In this document: one piece after another, positions 8,172 to 15,388 of the stretch
Layout of the letters: each line of letters opens with the position of its first letter
Position numbering within the stretch: the stretch's first letter is position 1
Source of the DNA: UBA2897 sp036733925
GTDB taxonomy: Bacteria > Bacillota > Negativicutes > Selenomonadales > Selenomonadaceae
Assembly (NCBI GenBank): GCA_036733925.1
Contig: DAIMZO010000027.1
Coordinates: 1-22,757, forward strand
Direction: 5' to 3'
Length of the DNA: 22,757 nt
The notes under the pieces: generated by a model
Databases searched by the model: none
What the model was told of the DNA's origin: nothing
What the model saw: the letters and a program-made list of their open reading frames with translations, nothing else
Position numbers and translations under genes: made by a program

Positions 8172-8188
8172 TTAGTAGCAGATACTAA
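8172..8188. promoter_or_regulatory. FapR-box-like operator before mmdA
   Basis: TTAGTAGCAGATACTAA is a perfect 6-bp inverted repeat with a 5-base centre, in A/T-rich flanks. This is the form of the FapR operator, whose regulator is released by malonyl-CoA in Bacillus and Staphylococcus. It sits just upstream of the predicted mmdA -35 box and has a close copy before accC. The site is sequence-evident; the identity of its regulator is inference. Confidence 0.6.
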
Positions 8189-8199
8189 AAAAAGCATAG

Positions 8200-8244
8200 A
8201 AAAATCCCCGCGGCCTTCCGAATAAAAGGCTGCGCGGGGATTTT
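8200..8244 (-). terminator. Terminator of rpmB
   Basis: AAAATCCCCGCG (8201-8212) pairs with CGCGGGGATTTT (8233-8244), and an inner GCCTT/AAGGC extends the stem. On the minus strand it ends in a run of five Ts. Confidence 0.85.
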
Positions 8245-8302
8245 GGATGTTCTTGCGCAAAAACACCAAAGAGTTTGTGCCGATTCCGGGAGCAGGCTGG
8301 AA

Positions 8303-8494
8303 TCAGATGGCACGCTGAACCTTGCCGGAACGCAGGCAGCGCGTGCACACATTGATGCGCTTCGTCTCACCATCAACGATTGCACGGACACGCTGGATGT
8401 TCGGCTTCCAGGAACGCTTCGTCTTCAGGTGGGAGTGGCTGACATTGTTGCCGGACAGCTGCCCCTTGCCGCAAACTTCACATACGGTTGCCAT
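8303..8494 (-). CDS. rpmB: 50S ribosomal protein L28
   Basis: A 63-residue protein of the large ribosomal subunit. It starts MATVCEVCGKGQLSGNNVSHSH, followed by KRSWKPNIQRVRA and ending CTRCLRSGKVQRAI. The CEVC and CTRC pairs give the zinc-binding (C+) form of L28. AGGAGG precedes the ATG by 9 bases. It is monocistronic with its own strong promoter and terminator, the usual arrangement for rpmB in Firmicutes-related bacteria. It separates the mmdA unit from tkt. Confidence 0.97.
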   Translation of the reverse strand: MATVCEVCGKGQLSGNNVSHSHLKTKRSWKPNIQRVRAIVDGETKRINVCTRCLRSGKVQRAI

Positions 8495-8549
8495 AGTCTA
8501 ACACCTCCTGATGAAGATTTCGCATCGGACGCCCGACGCAATACAAGTT

Positions 8550-8578
8550 ATTATACCACAGGGATTCCCCTCGCGCAA
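8550..8578 (-). promoter_or_regulatory. Promoter of rpmB
   Basis: Minus strand: TTGCGC (8573-8578), a 17-base spacer and perfect TATAAT (8550-8555), about 55 bases before the rpmB ATG. Confidence 0.7.
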
Positions 8579-8602
8579 TACTTTTTTAAATAAATTGTGC
8601 AG

Positions 8603-8639
8603 AAAAGGACAGGCCACATTTCTGCAGTCTGTCCTTTTT
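8603..8639. terminator. Terminator of tkt (works on both strands)
   Basis: AAAAGGACAG (8603-8612) pairs perfectly with CTGTCCTTTT (8629-8638). T-runs flank the stem on both strands. It lies about 50 bases past the tkt stop. Confidence 0.8.
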
Positions 8640-8689
8640 GTATCTTTGTGCATAACCGACGCAAAGAATCTTTCCGATTGTGCGGATAT

Positions 8690-10693
8690 TTATTTGTTGG
8701 CCGCTACGACTTTTTTCGCTACTTCGACGACGTGCTCGGTCGTGAAGCCGAATTTCTTGAAGAGAACCGGACCCGGGGCGGAGGCGCCGAAGCCGTGCAT
8801 GCATACGACGGCACCGTCGAGGCCGACGTAGCGCTCCCAGCCGAAGCCGGAGAGAGCCTCGACGGCCACACGCGCGCGGATGTTCTTCGGCAGGATGCTC
8901 TCTTTGTAGGCTTCATCCTGCTGCTCGAAGAGATCCGTGCACGGCATGGATACGACGCGGACGTCGATGCCGTCTTTTGCGAGGGCTGCCTGCGCATCGA
9001 CCGCGAGGGATACCTCGGAGCCCGTGCCGATCAGGATGCCGTCCATGTGGGCCGCGTCCTTGGCCTCGGACACGACGTAGGCGCCCTTCAGGGCCTCTTT
9101 CGAGGAGCCTGCGAGCTGCGGGAGATTCTGGCGGGTCAGCACAAGCGCGGTCGGCGTATGCTCCGCCGTCACGGCGAGGTACCAGCCAGCCGCCGTCTCA
9201 GTTGCGTCTGCTGGGCGGAACACGTTGATGTTCGGCAGAGCACGGAGCATCGCGAGCTGCTCGATTGGCTCATGCGTCGGGCCGTCCTCGCCAACACCGA
9301 TGCTGTCGTGCGTCAGGACGTAGGTGACCGGGATCTTCATGAGCGCAGCGAGGCGCATCATCGGTTTCATGTAGTCGCAGAACACGAAGAACGTACCGAT
9401 GTAGACGCGCAGGCCGCCGTGCAGCGTGATGCCGTTCGCCATCGCGGCCATCGCGAGCTCGCGGATACCGAAATGCAGGTTGCGGCCCGCGTAGTTGTCT
9501 TTCGAGAAATCGCTCTCGTCGTTCATGTGCGTCTTGTTCGACGGCGCGAGGTCGGCGCTGCCGCCGAAGAGCTGCGGGAGGCGGTCCTTCAGGCGGTTGA
9601 TCATGATGCCTGAGAGGTTGCGCGTCGCCTGCGCCTTGTCCTCGTATGCCCAGAACTCCTCGTTGTCGAGCAGGGCCTTGCCGTCGACCGGTGCATGGAA
9701 CTTATCCCAGCGCGCTTTGTCCTCCGGGAACTTCGCGCAGTAGTCCGCGAACAGCTTGTTCCAGGCCTCCTCGGCAGCCGCGCCGCGCTTTGCCTTCTTG
9801 GCGTAGTGCGTGTAGACCTCGTCCGGGATCACGAAGGACTTGTCCGGCTCCGGCCAGCCGAAGTTCTCTTTCATCGCGCGGATGTTGTCTGCGCCGAGCG
9901 GTGCGCCATGCGCTGCCGCCGTGCCCTGCTTGTTCGGACAGCCGCAGCCGATGACGGTCTTGACCGTGATAAAGGACGGATGCTCTTTATCTGCCTTTGC
10001 CTCCTCGATGGCCTTGCCGATGGCCTCGAGGTCCGTGCCGTCCTCGACCGTGATGGTCTGGAAGCCGAACGCGCGCATGCGGGCCTGGACGTCCTCCGTG
10101 AACGCGAGATCCGTGCTGCCCTCGATGGAGATCTTGTTCGAATCGTAGAGGATGATCAGCTTCGACAGGCCGAGCGTGCCAGCGAGCGAGAAGGCCTCGG
10201 AGGAAATGCCCTCCATCATGCAGCCATCGCCGCCTAGCGCGTAGGTGTAGTGGTCGACAATCGGATAGCCCGGCTTGTTGAACTCCGCGGCGAGATGCGC
10301 CTCGGCCATCGCCATGCCGACCGCCATGCCCATGCCGGCGCCGAGCGGGCCCGTCGTGGCCTCAACGCCAACCGTGTGGCCGTATTCCGGATGGCCCGGC
10401 GTCAGGCTGCCGTCCTGACGGAACTGCTTCATGTCGTCCAGCGTCAGGCCATAGCCGAAGAAATGCAGCAGCGAGTAGAGGAGCGTCGAACCATGACCGC
10501 CCGAGAGGATGAAGCGGTCGCGGTTCTCCCACTTCGGATCCTTCGGATTATGGTTCATATGATTCGCCCAGAGCTCATACGCCATCGGCGCGGAGCCGAG
10601 CGGCAGGCCCGGATGGCCGGACTTCGCCTTCTCGATGGCGTCAGCCGCCAGCACGCGGATCGCATTGACACAGGTCGTATCGATGTTACTCAA
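8690..10693 (-). CDS. tkt: Transketolase
   Basis: A thiamine-diphosphate enzyme moving two-carbon ketol units between sugar phosphates in the non-oxidative pentose phosphate pathway; cytosolic. The 667-residue length is standard for a full-length single-chain transketolase. Visible are the substrate-site SGHPG near residues 25-29, the ThDP/Mg motif GDGCMMEG at 155-162 with DSN at 184-186, and the pyrimidine-domain motif GVGEDGPTHEPIEQLAMLRALPN. The C-terminal domain starts around the VVSEAKDAAHMDGILIGTGSE stretch. The start is TTG at 10693 with AAGGAG 8 bases upstream. It is monocistronic, with its own promoter and terminator. Nothing unusual in the catalytic motifs. Confidence 0.97.
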   Translation of the reverse strand: MSNIDTTCVNAIRVLAADAIEKAKSGHPGLPLGSAPMAYELWANHMNHNPKDPKWENRDRFILSGGHGSTLLYSLLHFFGYGLTLDDMKQFRQDGSLTPGHPEYGHTVGVEATTGPLGAGMGMAVGMAMAEAHLAAEFNKPGYPIVDHYTYALGGDGCMMEGISSEAFSLAGTLGLSKLIILYDSNKISIEGSTDLAFTEDVQARMRAFGFQTITVEDGTDLEAIGKAIEEAKADKEHPSFITVKTVIGCGCPNKQGTAAAHGAPLGADNIRAMKENFGWPEPDKSFVIPDEVYTHYAKKAKRGAAAEEAWNKLFADYCAKFPEDKARWDKFHAPVDGKALLDNEEFWAYEDKAQATRNLSGIMINRLKDRLPQLFGGSADLAPSNKTHMNDESDFSKDNYAGRNLHFGIRELAMAAMANGITLHGGLRVYIGTFFVFCDYMKPMMRLAALMKIPVTYVLTHDSIGVGEDGPTHEPIEQLAMLRALPNINVFRPADATETAAGWYLAVTAEHTPTALVLTRQNLPQLAGSSKEALKGAYVVSEAKDAAHMDGILIGTGSEVSLAVDAQAALAKDGIDVRVVSMPCTDLFEQQDEAYKESILPKNIRARVAVEALSGFGWERYVGLDGAVVCMHGFGASAPGPVLFKKFGFTTEHVVEVAKKVVAANK

Positions 10694-10741
10694 GATAATC
10701 TCTCCTTTTTCCTCGTGATATCAATACCCACTTCTAAGCTT

Positions 10742-10770
10742 ATTCTATCGGATTTCTTTGGAAATGTACA
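10742..10770 (-). promoter_or_regulatory. Probable promoter of tkt
   Basis: Minus strand: TGTACA (10765-10770), a 17-base spacer and TAGAAT (10742-10747), about 50 bases before the TTG start. The rest of the 10694-10813 gap shows no gene. Confidence 0.5.
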
Positions 10771-10813
10771 GTCCATCTGTCCATTTTGGTCGATATTTTC
10801 AGTATCTTTACGC

Positions 10814-10851
10814 AAAAAAGGAACCCGCCCGCCAAGGGGAGCGCGGTTCCT
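10814..10851 (-). terminator. Terminator of the aroH-ended operon
   Basis: Minus strand: AGGAACC ... GGTTCCT, a 7-bp outer stem (10819-10851) with a GC-rich interior, followed by TTTTTTG. It lies just after the aroH stop. Confidence 0.8.
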
Positions 10852-10859
10852 GTTCCCTC

Positions 10860-11228
10860 TCAATCTGCTGAAAGGTCGGGGCGGAGCTTCTGTGCCTCGC
10901 GCAGGTAGACATGTGCGAGCTCATCCTGCGCTTTGTCCGTATCGATGAGGAGCAGCACGCGGATGCAGTGCGGCAGGCTGCCGTCGACGGCACATTGACG
11001 CGCGTCGAAGAATGGTACGAGGTCGAAGCCCTGCAGACGCCTTACGCCCGCGGTCGGGAACGCCGCCGTGAGATCCTCGGTCATCGAGAAGATGGCCGCG
11101 CCGATATCGGACGGATCCAGCCGGTTCTGCTCCATGAGCTTCGTCATGAGTTCCTGCGAGGCCTGCCAGATCTCCTCTTTCGTATTGTATTCGACGGTGA
11201 TTGCGCCGCGCAGCCCGCGCATTGCCAT
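10860..11228 (-). CDS. aroH: AroH-type monofunctional chorismate mutase with Gln at the Glu78 position
   Basis: Converts chorismate to prephenate for phenylalanine/tyrosine synthesis. The 122-residue protein aligns with Bacillus subtilis AroH without gaps through the active site. Arg7 (RGLRG), Asp52, Arg63 (GVRRL), Arg90 (PHCIRV) and Tyr108 (AHVYLREA) are all at the same numbers. The catalytic Glu78 is replaced by Gln (codon CAA at 10995-10997) and Cys75 by Asp. The AroQ-fold enzyme of E. coli uses a Gln at the matching place, so activity is plausible but may have a different pH dependence. AAGGAG lies 9 bases before the ATG. Last gene of a minus-strand unit; the gap to the upstream kinase-like gene is 24 bases. 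Its placement outside an aro operon suggests housekeeping expression. Confidence 0.92.
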   Translation of the reverse strand: MAMRGLRGAITVEYNTKEEIWQASQELMTKLMEQNRLDPSDIGAAIFSMTEDLTAAFPTAGVRRLQGFDLVPFFDARQCAVDGSLPHCIRVLLLIDTDKAQDELAHVYLREAQKLRPDLSAD

Positions 11229-11252
11229 ACCACACCACTCCTTTCTGTTGTA

Positions 11253-12857
11253 TCAGAGCCCGCCTTTGTGGATTTCCCAAATCAGGCGGATGCTCAGGAT
11301 GAATGCCCCGAAATAGCCGATGAAGCCGAGCAGCGGGATCTCCGCAATCTTCGGCGTCATGTTCGTCGTGCAGATGGTCGACGAGCCGAGCAGCAGGGCC
11401 GCGCAGAGCACGGCGACGATGACCTTGTTGATCATCTTGTCGACGCGGCGCAGGGGCTCCTCGGCCCCCGTGACGTCGAGGTTGACCTTCGTCTGGCCGC
11501 TCATCGTCATCTTGACGAGGTCGGAGACCTGCTCGGGGAGCTGGGCCGACTTCTTGAGCAGCAGCAAGCCCTCGCGCTTCGCCTTCGGCCATTCCTCTTT
11601 CCAGTCGAAATTCTTCTTGTAGTCCATCGAAAGGGCTTTCGAGAAGATCTCGACGAAGCTGACCTCCGGGCAGCATTTCTGCATGAGCCCCTCGATGGTC
11701 ATGACGCCGCGGCCGAACATCGTGAGCCCCTGCGGGCATGCGATGCGGTGGATGCGCAGGATGTTCATGATCTGCTGAGAGAGCACGCCCATCTGCAGGC
11801 TGCCGAAATCGAGCGAGCTGTACTGATTCATCAGCGCGTCGATATCCTGGTAGAGCGCCGTATGGTCGAGCCGCCCGCGCACGACACCGAGCGTCAGGAC
11901 CGCGTCCTTCATCGCGAACGTATCGTGATGCACGAGCGCGAGGATCATCTTGCGGATGGCCGCGCGGTCGCTCTTCGAGAGCCTGCCGACCATGCCGAGG
12001 TCGAGCCAGACGAGCTTGCCGTTGCGCACCCAAATGTTGCCGGGGTGCGGATCCGCGTGGAACACGCCGTCCTCGATGATCTGCTTGACGTAGTTCTCGC
12101 CGAGTTCCCGGCCGAGCGTCTCGATATGGAGCCCCTTGGCGCGCAGCGCCTCGAAGTCGTCGATGCGGACGCCGTCGATGAACTCCATGACGAGGATGTG
12201 CTGCGTGCAGAACTGCCGGTAGACCTTCGGCACGGTCACGTACGGGACTTCCTTGTTCAGATGCTCGAACTCCTCGATATGATCTGCCTCAATCAGGAAG
12301 TCCATCTCCTGCTTCGCGATATCCCACATCTCGTCGAGCACCATGTTGAAGTCGAGCACGTCCTGCGAGTGGCTGATGGCCTTTATGAGGCGCGCCGCGC
12401 GCTTCAGCAGGATGATGTCCTGCTTCATGATCTCGTAGATGCCGGGGCGCTGCACCTTGACGACGACCTTCTCGCCCGTCTTCAGCACGGCGCTGTGCAC
12501 CTGCGCGATGCTCGCGGAGCCGAGCGCCTGCTCGTCGATATAGGAGAAGATCTTGTCCCAATGCGCGTTGTACTCGCGCTCGATGACCTTGCGGATGACT
12601 TTGAACGGGAGCGGGTTCGCTGAGCTCTGGAGCTTCATGAGCTCCGTGCAGTACTCCGGCGGCAGGAAGTCCGGACGCATGCTCATGACCTGCCCGAGCT
12701 TCACGTAGGTCGGGCCGAGATCCTCGAGGATCAGGCGGAGCTTCTCCGGCGTCATGCCGCGCACGACCTCGCGGCGGCGCAACACGCTCAGCATCTCGCG
12801 GAGGCGGCCCGCCGCACCCGCGTCATCTATTTTCTTTTCGATGTAATCGGATAGCAT
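11253..12857 (-). CDS. UbiB/AarF (ABC1/ADCK) family atypical kinase, membrane anchored
   Basis: A member of the ABC1/UbiB atypical kinase-like family. UbiB/COQ8 relatives support isoprenoid quinone synthesis or lipid handling by ATP hydrolysis. Family hallmarks are complete: the KxGQ motif at 53-56 (YVKLGQVMSMRPDFLP), the Ala-rich nucleotide loop GSASIAQVH near 113-121, Lys134 (VVVKVQRPG), EMDFLIEADH at 184-193, HADPHPGN at 267-274 and DLG at 286-288. Two C-terminal hydrophobic segments (about 480-500 and 510-527) should anchor it in the membrane. The 534-residue length is normal for the longer bacterial members. A GAGGGGG ribosome site precedes the ATG. It sits 20 bases after the ABC-F gene and 24 before aroH, so cotranscription is likely. 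Whether it serves menaquinone synthesis here is inference. Confidence 0.92.
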   Translation of the reverse strand: MLSDYIEKKIDDAGAAGRLREMLSVLRRREVVRGMTPEKLRLILEDLGPTYVKLGQVMSMRPDFLPPEYCTELMKLQSSANPLPFKVIRKVIEREYNAHWDKIFSYIDEQALGSASIAQVHSAVLKTGEKVVVKVQRPGIYEIMKQDIILLKRAARLIKAISHSQDVLDFNMVLDEMWDIAKQEMDFLIEADHIEEFEHLNKEVPYVTVPKVYRQFCTQHILVMEFIDGVRIDDFEALRAKGLHIETLGRELGENYVKQIIEDGVFHADPHPGNIWVRNGKLVWLDLGMVGRLSKSDRAAIRKMILALVHHDTFAMKDAVLTLGVVRGRLDHTALYQDIDALMNQYSSLDFGSLQMGVLSQQIMNILRIHRIACPQGLTMFGRGVMTIEGLMQKCCPEVSFVEIFSKALSMDYKKNFDWKEEWPKAKREGLLLLKKSAQLPEQVSDLVKMTMSGQTKVNLDVTGAEEPLRRVDKMINKVIVAVLCAALLLGSSTICTTNMTPKIAEIPLLGFIGYFGAFILSIRLIWEIHKGGL

Positions 12858-12877
12858 GGGACGCCCCCTCGCCGCTC

Positions 12878-14500
12878 TCAGTCCTTCCCGTATTTCGCCG
12901 CAAGCTGGCTGCGCACCGCATCGTTCGCGAGGAACTCATCGTAGGTCGAGAGCCGGTCGACGACGCCGTCCGGGGTGATTGCGATGATGCGGTTCGCGAT
13001 GGTCTGCACGAACTCGTGGTCGTGCGACGTGAACAGGCACGTGCCCTTGAACGCGATGAGCCCGTTGTTGAGCGCCGTGATGGACTCAAGGTCGAGATGG
13101 TTCGTCGGCTCGTCGAGCAACAGCACGTTCGCGCCCGAGAGCATCATGCGCGAGAGCATGCAGCGCACGCGCTCGCCGCCCGAGAGCACCGAGGCCTTTT
13201 TCTGGCTCTCCTCGCCGGAGAAGAGCATGCGGCCAAGGAATCCGCGCACGAACGTCTCGTCCGGATCCTTCGAGTACTGGCGCAGCCAGTCGACGAGGTT
13301 CAGGTCGACGCCGTCGAAATACGCGGAGTTGTCGGACGGCAGATAGGCCTGCGTCGTCGTCACGCCCCATTTGAACGTGCCCTCGTCCGGCTCCTCCTCG
13401 CCCATCAGAATCTTGAACAGCATCGTCTTCGCGAGGGCGTCCGGGCCGACGAACGCGACCTTGTCGCCCTTCTTCAGCGTGAAGCTGATGTTCTTCAGCA
13501 CCTGCTCGCCGTCGACGGATTTGCTGAGCCCATCGACCGTCAGCAGCTGGTCGCCGGCCTCACGATCCGGCGTGAACGCGATGTACGGGTAACGGCGCGA
13601 GGACGGCCTGATGTCCTCAATCTGGATCTTGTCGAGCAATTTCTTGCGCGAGGTCGCCTGCTTCGATTTCGCCGCATTCGCCGCAAAGCGCGCGATGAAG
13701 TTCTGCAGTTCCTTGATCTTCTCCTCAGCCTTCTTGTTCTGCTCCTTCTGCAGCTGCAGGGCGAGCTGGCTCGACTGGTACCAGAAATCGTAGTTGCCGG
13801 CGTACAGGCGGATCTCGCCGAAATCGACGTCGCAGATATAGGTGCAGACCTGGTTCAGGAAATGGCGATCATGCGAGACGACGATGACCGTGTTCGGGAA
13901 ATCCTCGAGGAAGTTCTCGAGCCAGTTGATCGAGTCGACATCGAGGTGGTTCGTCGGCTCGTCGAGCAGCAGAATATCCGGGCTGCCGAACAGCGCCTGC
14001 GCGAGCAGCACGCGGACCTTCTCTTTCGGCGTGAGCTCCGCCATCTTCATCGTATGCTTCTCGGTCTCGATGCCGAGGCCGTTCAGCAGCTTCTCCGCCT
14101 CGGACTCCGCATCCCAGCCGTTCATCTCGGCAAACTCCGCCTCGAGCTCTGCGGCGCGGTTGCCGTCCTCCTCGGAGAAGTCCGGCTTCGCATAGAGGCG
14201 GTCTTTCTCGTCCATGATCTCGACGAGCCGCTTGTTCCCCATGATGACCGTGCGCAGCACTTCGTAGTCATCATAGGCGTAGTGATCCTGCTGCAGCACG
14301 GACAGGCGCTCGCCCGGCGTGATTGAGACGGAGCCGCTGGTCGGCTCGAGCTCACCGGAGAGCAGCTTCAGGAACGTGGACTTGCCCGCGCCGTTCGCGC
14401 CGATGATGCCGTAGCAGTTGCCCGGCGTGAATTTCAGGTTCACGTTCTTGTAGAGAACGCGCTTGCCGAACTGCAGGCTGAGGTTGTTGACGGTAATCAT
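12878..14500 (-). CDS. ABC-F family ATPase (YkpA/YbiT type)
   Basis: A soluble twin-ATPase protein without membrane domains. ABC-F proteins bind the ribosome and modulate translation. Domain 1 has Walker A GANGAGKST at 34-42 and Walker B LLLLDEPTNHLD. The linker (about 245-300) is Lys/Gln-rich and helical. Domain 2 has a degenerate Walker A (GPDALAKTM, lacking the usual KTT/KST), an intact signature LSGGERVR and a second LLLDEPTNHLD. The domain 1 signature is also degenerate (ELTPKEKVRV instead of LSGGEKVRV). Both changes are typical of the YkpA/YbiT subgroup rather than damage. The 540 residues fit that subgroup. It starts at ATG 14500 with a modest AAAGGGAA ribosome site. Antibiotic-resistance ABC-F proteins look different, so a housekeeping role is more likely. 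Confidence 0.92.
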   Translation of the reverse strand: MITVNNLSLQFGKRVLYKNVNLKFTPGNCYGIIGANGAGKSTFLKLLSGELEPTSGSVSITPGERLSVLQQDHYAYDDYEVLRTVIMGNKRLVEIMDEKDRLYAKPDFSEEDGNRAAELEAEFAEMNGWDAESEAEKLLNGLGIETEKHTMKMAELTPKEKVRVLLAQALFGSPDILLLDEPTNHLDVDSINWLENFLEDFPNTVIVVSHDRHFLNQVCTYICDVDFGEIRLYAGNYDFWYQSSQLALQLQKEQNKKAEEKIKELQNFIARFAANAAKSKQATSRKKLLDKIQIEDIRPSSRRYPYIAFTPDREAGDQLLTVDGLSKSVDGEQVLKNISFTLKKGDKVAFVGPDALAKTMLFKILMGEEEPDEGTFKWGVTTTQAYLPSDNSAYFDGVDLNLVDWLRQYSKDPDETFVRGFLGRMLFSGEESQKKASVLSGGERVRCMLSRMMLSGANVLLLDEPTNHLDLESITALNNGLIAFKGTCLFTSHDHEFVQTIANRIIAITPDGVVDRLSTYDEFLANDAVRSQLAAKYGKD

Positions 14501-14533
14501 GGTACTGTATTCCCTTTCTTTATCGATAAAAAA

Positions 14534-15352
14534 TCATTTCTGCAGCATCGCGCGGAACATCGAGAGGATGCTCTGCCCGTAGGTATAGCCCGGGACGGCC
14601 CAGCGGCCGTTGAGGTCCTCCCAGCGCGAAAGCGTGTTCGCACCGTAGGACGAGCGCACGAGGTCATAGCGCGGGTCGACGACCGGTTCCTGCGGCGCGC
14701 GCGTCGTCGCGTATGCGAGCAGGTGCTGGATATGCGCGCGGACGCCGAGCTGTGCCGAGGCAAAATATGCGCCCTTCACCGTCGCGCTCGTCGTGCCGAG
14801 CCCGCAGTAATTGTTCTGATCCGGCGTGACCGTGCCGCCGTAGCGGAAGAAGCCAGTCTCCTTGCACGCCTGCGCAAAGGCGACGTCCGGGCGCACGCCC
14901 TCGCGCTCGCCCTCCTCATAATAGTAGGAAACGAGCTGCTGCGGCGTCACGGAAATCTCCGGGTTCGGGTTCGCGCTGAGCAGATAGTCGACGCATTGCG
15001 CCTCGCTCGCGAGCGGCGTGCCGAGGATCGAGTCGTCATAGGCCGAGACCGTCGGCGGCACCATCGCATTCTGCTCCGGAGCAATCAGATCCGCCGGAGC
15101 CGGATGCATCGCGGCATCCACGCGTCTCTGCAAGTCCGCGCGGCCCTGTCGCAGTACTGGATGCGTGACCTCGGCGTTATCCCGCGTGAAATTCTCCTCC
15201 ACGACCTGCGTGGAGTTCTCATCGGGCACATCCCGGTGATGATGCCGCGCCTCCGCCTGCGGCAGGGACAGGACGAAACAGAACGCGAGAGCAAGAGAAC
15301 CGGCAACGAAGGTTTTTGACTTACTGGAATTTCTAGGAAAAGAATACTGCAC
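14534..15352 (-). CDS. Exported glucosaminidase-type peptidoglycan hydrolase
   Basis: Predicted cell-wall hydrolase with an N-acetylglucosaminidase-like (lysozyme-superfamily) domain. A Sec signal peptide is clear: a basic N-region, hydrophobic core FVAGSLALAFCFVLSL, and cleavage likely after LPQAEA, at about residue 36. A His cluster (RHHHRD) follows the cleavage point. A low-complexity spacer runs to about 110. The catalytic domain (about 125-272) has VAFAQACKETGFFRYGG, whose Glu is the expected acid, NNYCGLGTT, and a C-terminal repeat-helix region with GVRAHIQHLLAYA. The start is GTG at 15352 with GAGAGGTG about 9 bases upstream. It lies 36 bases after the permease-like gene and 33 before the ABC-F gene, so it is probably in the same transcript. 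The exact bond cleaved is inferred from the family. Confidence 0.87.
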   Translation of the reverse strand: MQYSFPRNSSKSKTFVAGSLALAFCFVLSLPQAEARHHHRDVPDENSTQVVEENFTRDNAEVTHPVLRQGRADLQRRVDAAMHPAPADLIAPEQNAMVPPTVSAYDDSILGTPLASEAQCVDYLLSANPNPEISVTPQQLVSYYYEEGEREGVRPDVAFAQACKETGFFRYGGTVTPDQNNYCGLGTTSATVKGAYFASAQLGVRAHIQHLLAYATTRAPQEPVVDPRYDLVRSSYGANTLSRWEDLNGRWAVPGYTYGQSILSMFRAMLQK

Positions 15353-15388
15353 GAACCGAACACCTCTCGAAAAAATCAGCTTCTCAAA

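Noticed and set aside
12878..14500. ABC-F gene as an antibiotic-resistance (target protection) determinant
   Set aside because: Degenerate second Walker A and first signature match the YkpA/YbiT housekeeping subgroup, and the context is core chromosome.
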